This document shows, piece by piece, positions 6,411 through 7,321 of a DNA stretch of 7,321 bases; positions within the stretch are counted from its first letter, which is position 1; each line of letters begins with the position of its first letter. Source of the DNA: Candidatus Omnitrophota bacterium (GTDB taxonomy: Bacteria; Omnitrophota; Gorgyraeia; JABMRN01); assembly GCA_013202515.1 (NCBI GenBank), contig JABMRN010000059.1, forward strand, positions 1 to 7,321. Reading direction: 5' to 3'. A model generated the notes under the pieces. It saw only the letters and a list, made by a program, of their open reading frames with translations, ran no database searches and had not been told where the DNA came from. Position numbers and translations under genes: made by a program.

Positions 6411-6425
6411 AAAGCCAGCCTTTTT
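6397..6425 (+). terminator. Possible weak intrinsic terminator or attenuator at the glmU end
   Basis: Bases 6397-6404 pair with 6412-6419 (GC, one A-A mismatch, then GGCTT with AAGCC) around a 7-base loop that contains the glmU stop codon. A C and five T's (6420-6425) follow. The stem has seven pairs and the T-run is short, so termination would be partial at best. A competing pairing of AGGCT (6399-6403) with AGCCT (6417-6421) also exists. Confidence 0.4.
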
Positions 6426-6452
6426 AAGGACAATTTTTTAAAAACAAAAATC

Positions 6453-6457
6453 GGAGG
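6453..6457 (+). promoter_or_regulatory. Strong ribosome binding site of prs
   Basis: GGAGG, 5 bases before ATG 6463, within CGGAGGA. It fixes the prs start and is the strongest ribosome site in the window. Strong independent initiation fits a gene that follows a possible attenuator and a 52-base gap. Confidence 0.85.
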
Positions 6458-6462
6458 ACACG

Positions 6463-7321
6463 ATGACAGACGGATTAAGAATATTTTGCGGCAATTCAAA
6501 CCGTCCGCTAGTGGAGTCAATATGCAAACACCTGAGGATCAAATTAGGTGATGCTGTGATTGACAGATTTAGCGATGGTGAGATACAGGTAAAGGTAAAC
6601 GAAAATGTAAGGGGCCAGGATGTGTTTGTCATACAGTCCACCTCCAATCCGGCCAATGATAATCTAATGGAGCTTTTGATATTAATGGATGCCATGAAGC
6701 GTGCATCCTGTTCCAGGCTCACCGCTGTTCTGCCTTATTTTGGATACGCCAGACAGGATAGAAAAGACCAAGGCAGAGTTCCGATAACGGCAAAGTTGGT
6801 TGCGAATATTCTCTCCCGCGCTGGGGCAAGCAGGATTTTGACCATAGATCTTCATGCCGGACAGATCCAAGGGTTCTTCGATATACCCCTTGATCATCTC
6901 TATGCCGTGGATGTCATTATTAGCTATCTCGAAAAATTAAAACTTGTCAATCCTGTTATTGTTTCTCCTGATGTCGGAGGCATAAAGATGGCGCGTGCCT
7001 ATGCAAAAAGATTAAATGCCTCGCTCGCGATCGTGGACAAGCGCAGAATAGACGACAAAAATATAGAAGTCATGAATATAATGGGTGAAGTAAAAGGAAA
7101 AAGTGCGGTTATAATAGATGACCTTATGGCGACGGGAGGAAGCCTGGCTGAAGCCGCTGAGGCCCTGAAGAATGCAGGGGCACTGGATATTTATGCAGGG
7201 ATTACTCATGCTGTTTTATGTGGTCCGGCGATAGAGCGTCTTTCCCAGAGCCAGATAAAAAAAATAGTTATTACCGATACGATTTTTTCGGAAGCAGCCA
7301 AAAATAGCGATAAGATAGAGG
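6463..7321 (+). CDS. prs: Ribose-phosphate pyrophosphokinase (PRPP synthase), 3' end cut by the window
   Basis: Transfers pyrophosphate from ATP to ribose 5-phosphate, giving PRPP for purine, pyrimidine, NAD, His and Trp synthesis; cytoplasmic oligomer. 286 codons are visible; the family is usually 310-320, so only a few dozen residues are missing. Class I features: FSDGE 36-40 and ENVRG 47-51, PYFGYARQDRK 91-101 (ATP site), RVPITAKL 105-112, DLHAGQIQGFF 129-139 with metal/ATP histidine H131, SPDVGG 168-173 and the flexible-loop VDKRR 191-195. The ribose-5-phosphate loop is DDLMATGGS (219-227), so the third aspartate of the class I DDxxDTxGT pattern (E. coli D224 by my alignment) is alanine A223. 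THAVLCGPA (248-256) matches the usual late motif. Its position after glmU is the common glmU-prs order; rplY and pth often come next but lie outside the window. Confidence 0.95.
   Translation, partial: MTDGLRIFCGNSNRPLVESICKHLRIKLGDAVIDRFSDGEIQVKVNENVRGQDVFVIQSTSNPANDNLMELLILMDAMKRASCSRLTAVLPYFGYARQDRKDQGRVPITAKLVANILSRAGASRILTIDLHAGQIQGFFDIPLDHLYAVDVIISYLEKLKLVNPVIVSPDVGGIKMARAYAKRLNASLAIVDKRRIDDKNIEVMNIMGEVKGKSAVIIDDLMATGGSLAEAAEALKNAGALDIYAGITHAVLCGPAIERLSQSQIKKIVITDTIFSEAAKNSDKIE

Noticed and set aside
1..7321. CRISPR arrays, insertion sequences, toxin-antitoxin or other accessory modules
   Set aside because: No spaced direct repeats, transposase motifs or terminal inverted repeats were seen; nearly all of the window is accounted for by housekeeping genes.

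Overview
The window is a compact, single-strand (+) bacterial chromosome segment of mainly housekeeping genes with very short gaps. It fits a diderm, moderately AT-rich, probably environmental bacterium. The gene order resembles ispE/spoVG/tRNA-Gln/glmU/prs neighbourhoods that I associate with candidate phyla such as Omnitrophota. That assignment is inference from gene order and protein style, and no 16S or other marker is present. The SpoVG-GlmU-Prs order is also the classical Bacillus order, so the arrangement itself is old.

Layout: (1) 13-1596, an FtsH-like membrane AAA+ zinc protease with an unusually short extracytoplasmic loop; its frame is open to the left edge. (2) 1609-2595, an unrecognised lipoprotein with a clear lipobox. 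(3) 2618-3574, the C-terminal half of a split transketolase, without its N-terminal partner next to it. (4) 3571-4464, IspE of the MEP isoprenoid pathway, joined to the transketolase gene by an ATGA overlap. (5) 4488-4994, a SpoVG-family protein with a four-cysteine zinc ribbon inserted inside the SpoVG fold and an acidic, proline-rich tail. (6) 4995-5135, an intergenic region with a candidate promoter, an inverted repeat and a complete tRNA-Gln(UUG) with encoded CCA. (7) 5136-6410, bifunctional GlmU with a shortened left-handed beta-helix. (8) 6463 to the right edge, PRPP synthase (Prs), lacking only its last few dozen residues.

Genes 1-5 look like one transcription unit (gaps of 12, 22, -4 and 23 bases). 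A candidate promoter before the tRNA could start a second unit, tRNA-Gln-glmU-prs, with a possible weak terminator or attenuator at the end of glmU. Together the genes supply cell-envelope precursors (IspE for isoprenoid carriers, GlmU for UDP-GlcNAc), pentose and PRPP metabolism (transketolase, Prs) and membrane protein quality control.

I do not see a defence system, mobile element, CRISPR array or other dedicated accessory system. The most unusual item is the zinc-ribbon-interrupted SpoVG. Next come the orphan transketolase half, the glmU start that sits 14 bases after a tRNA, and the altered ribose-5-phosphate loop of Prs.
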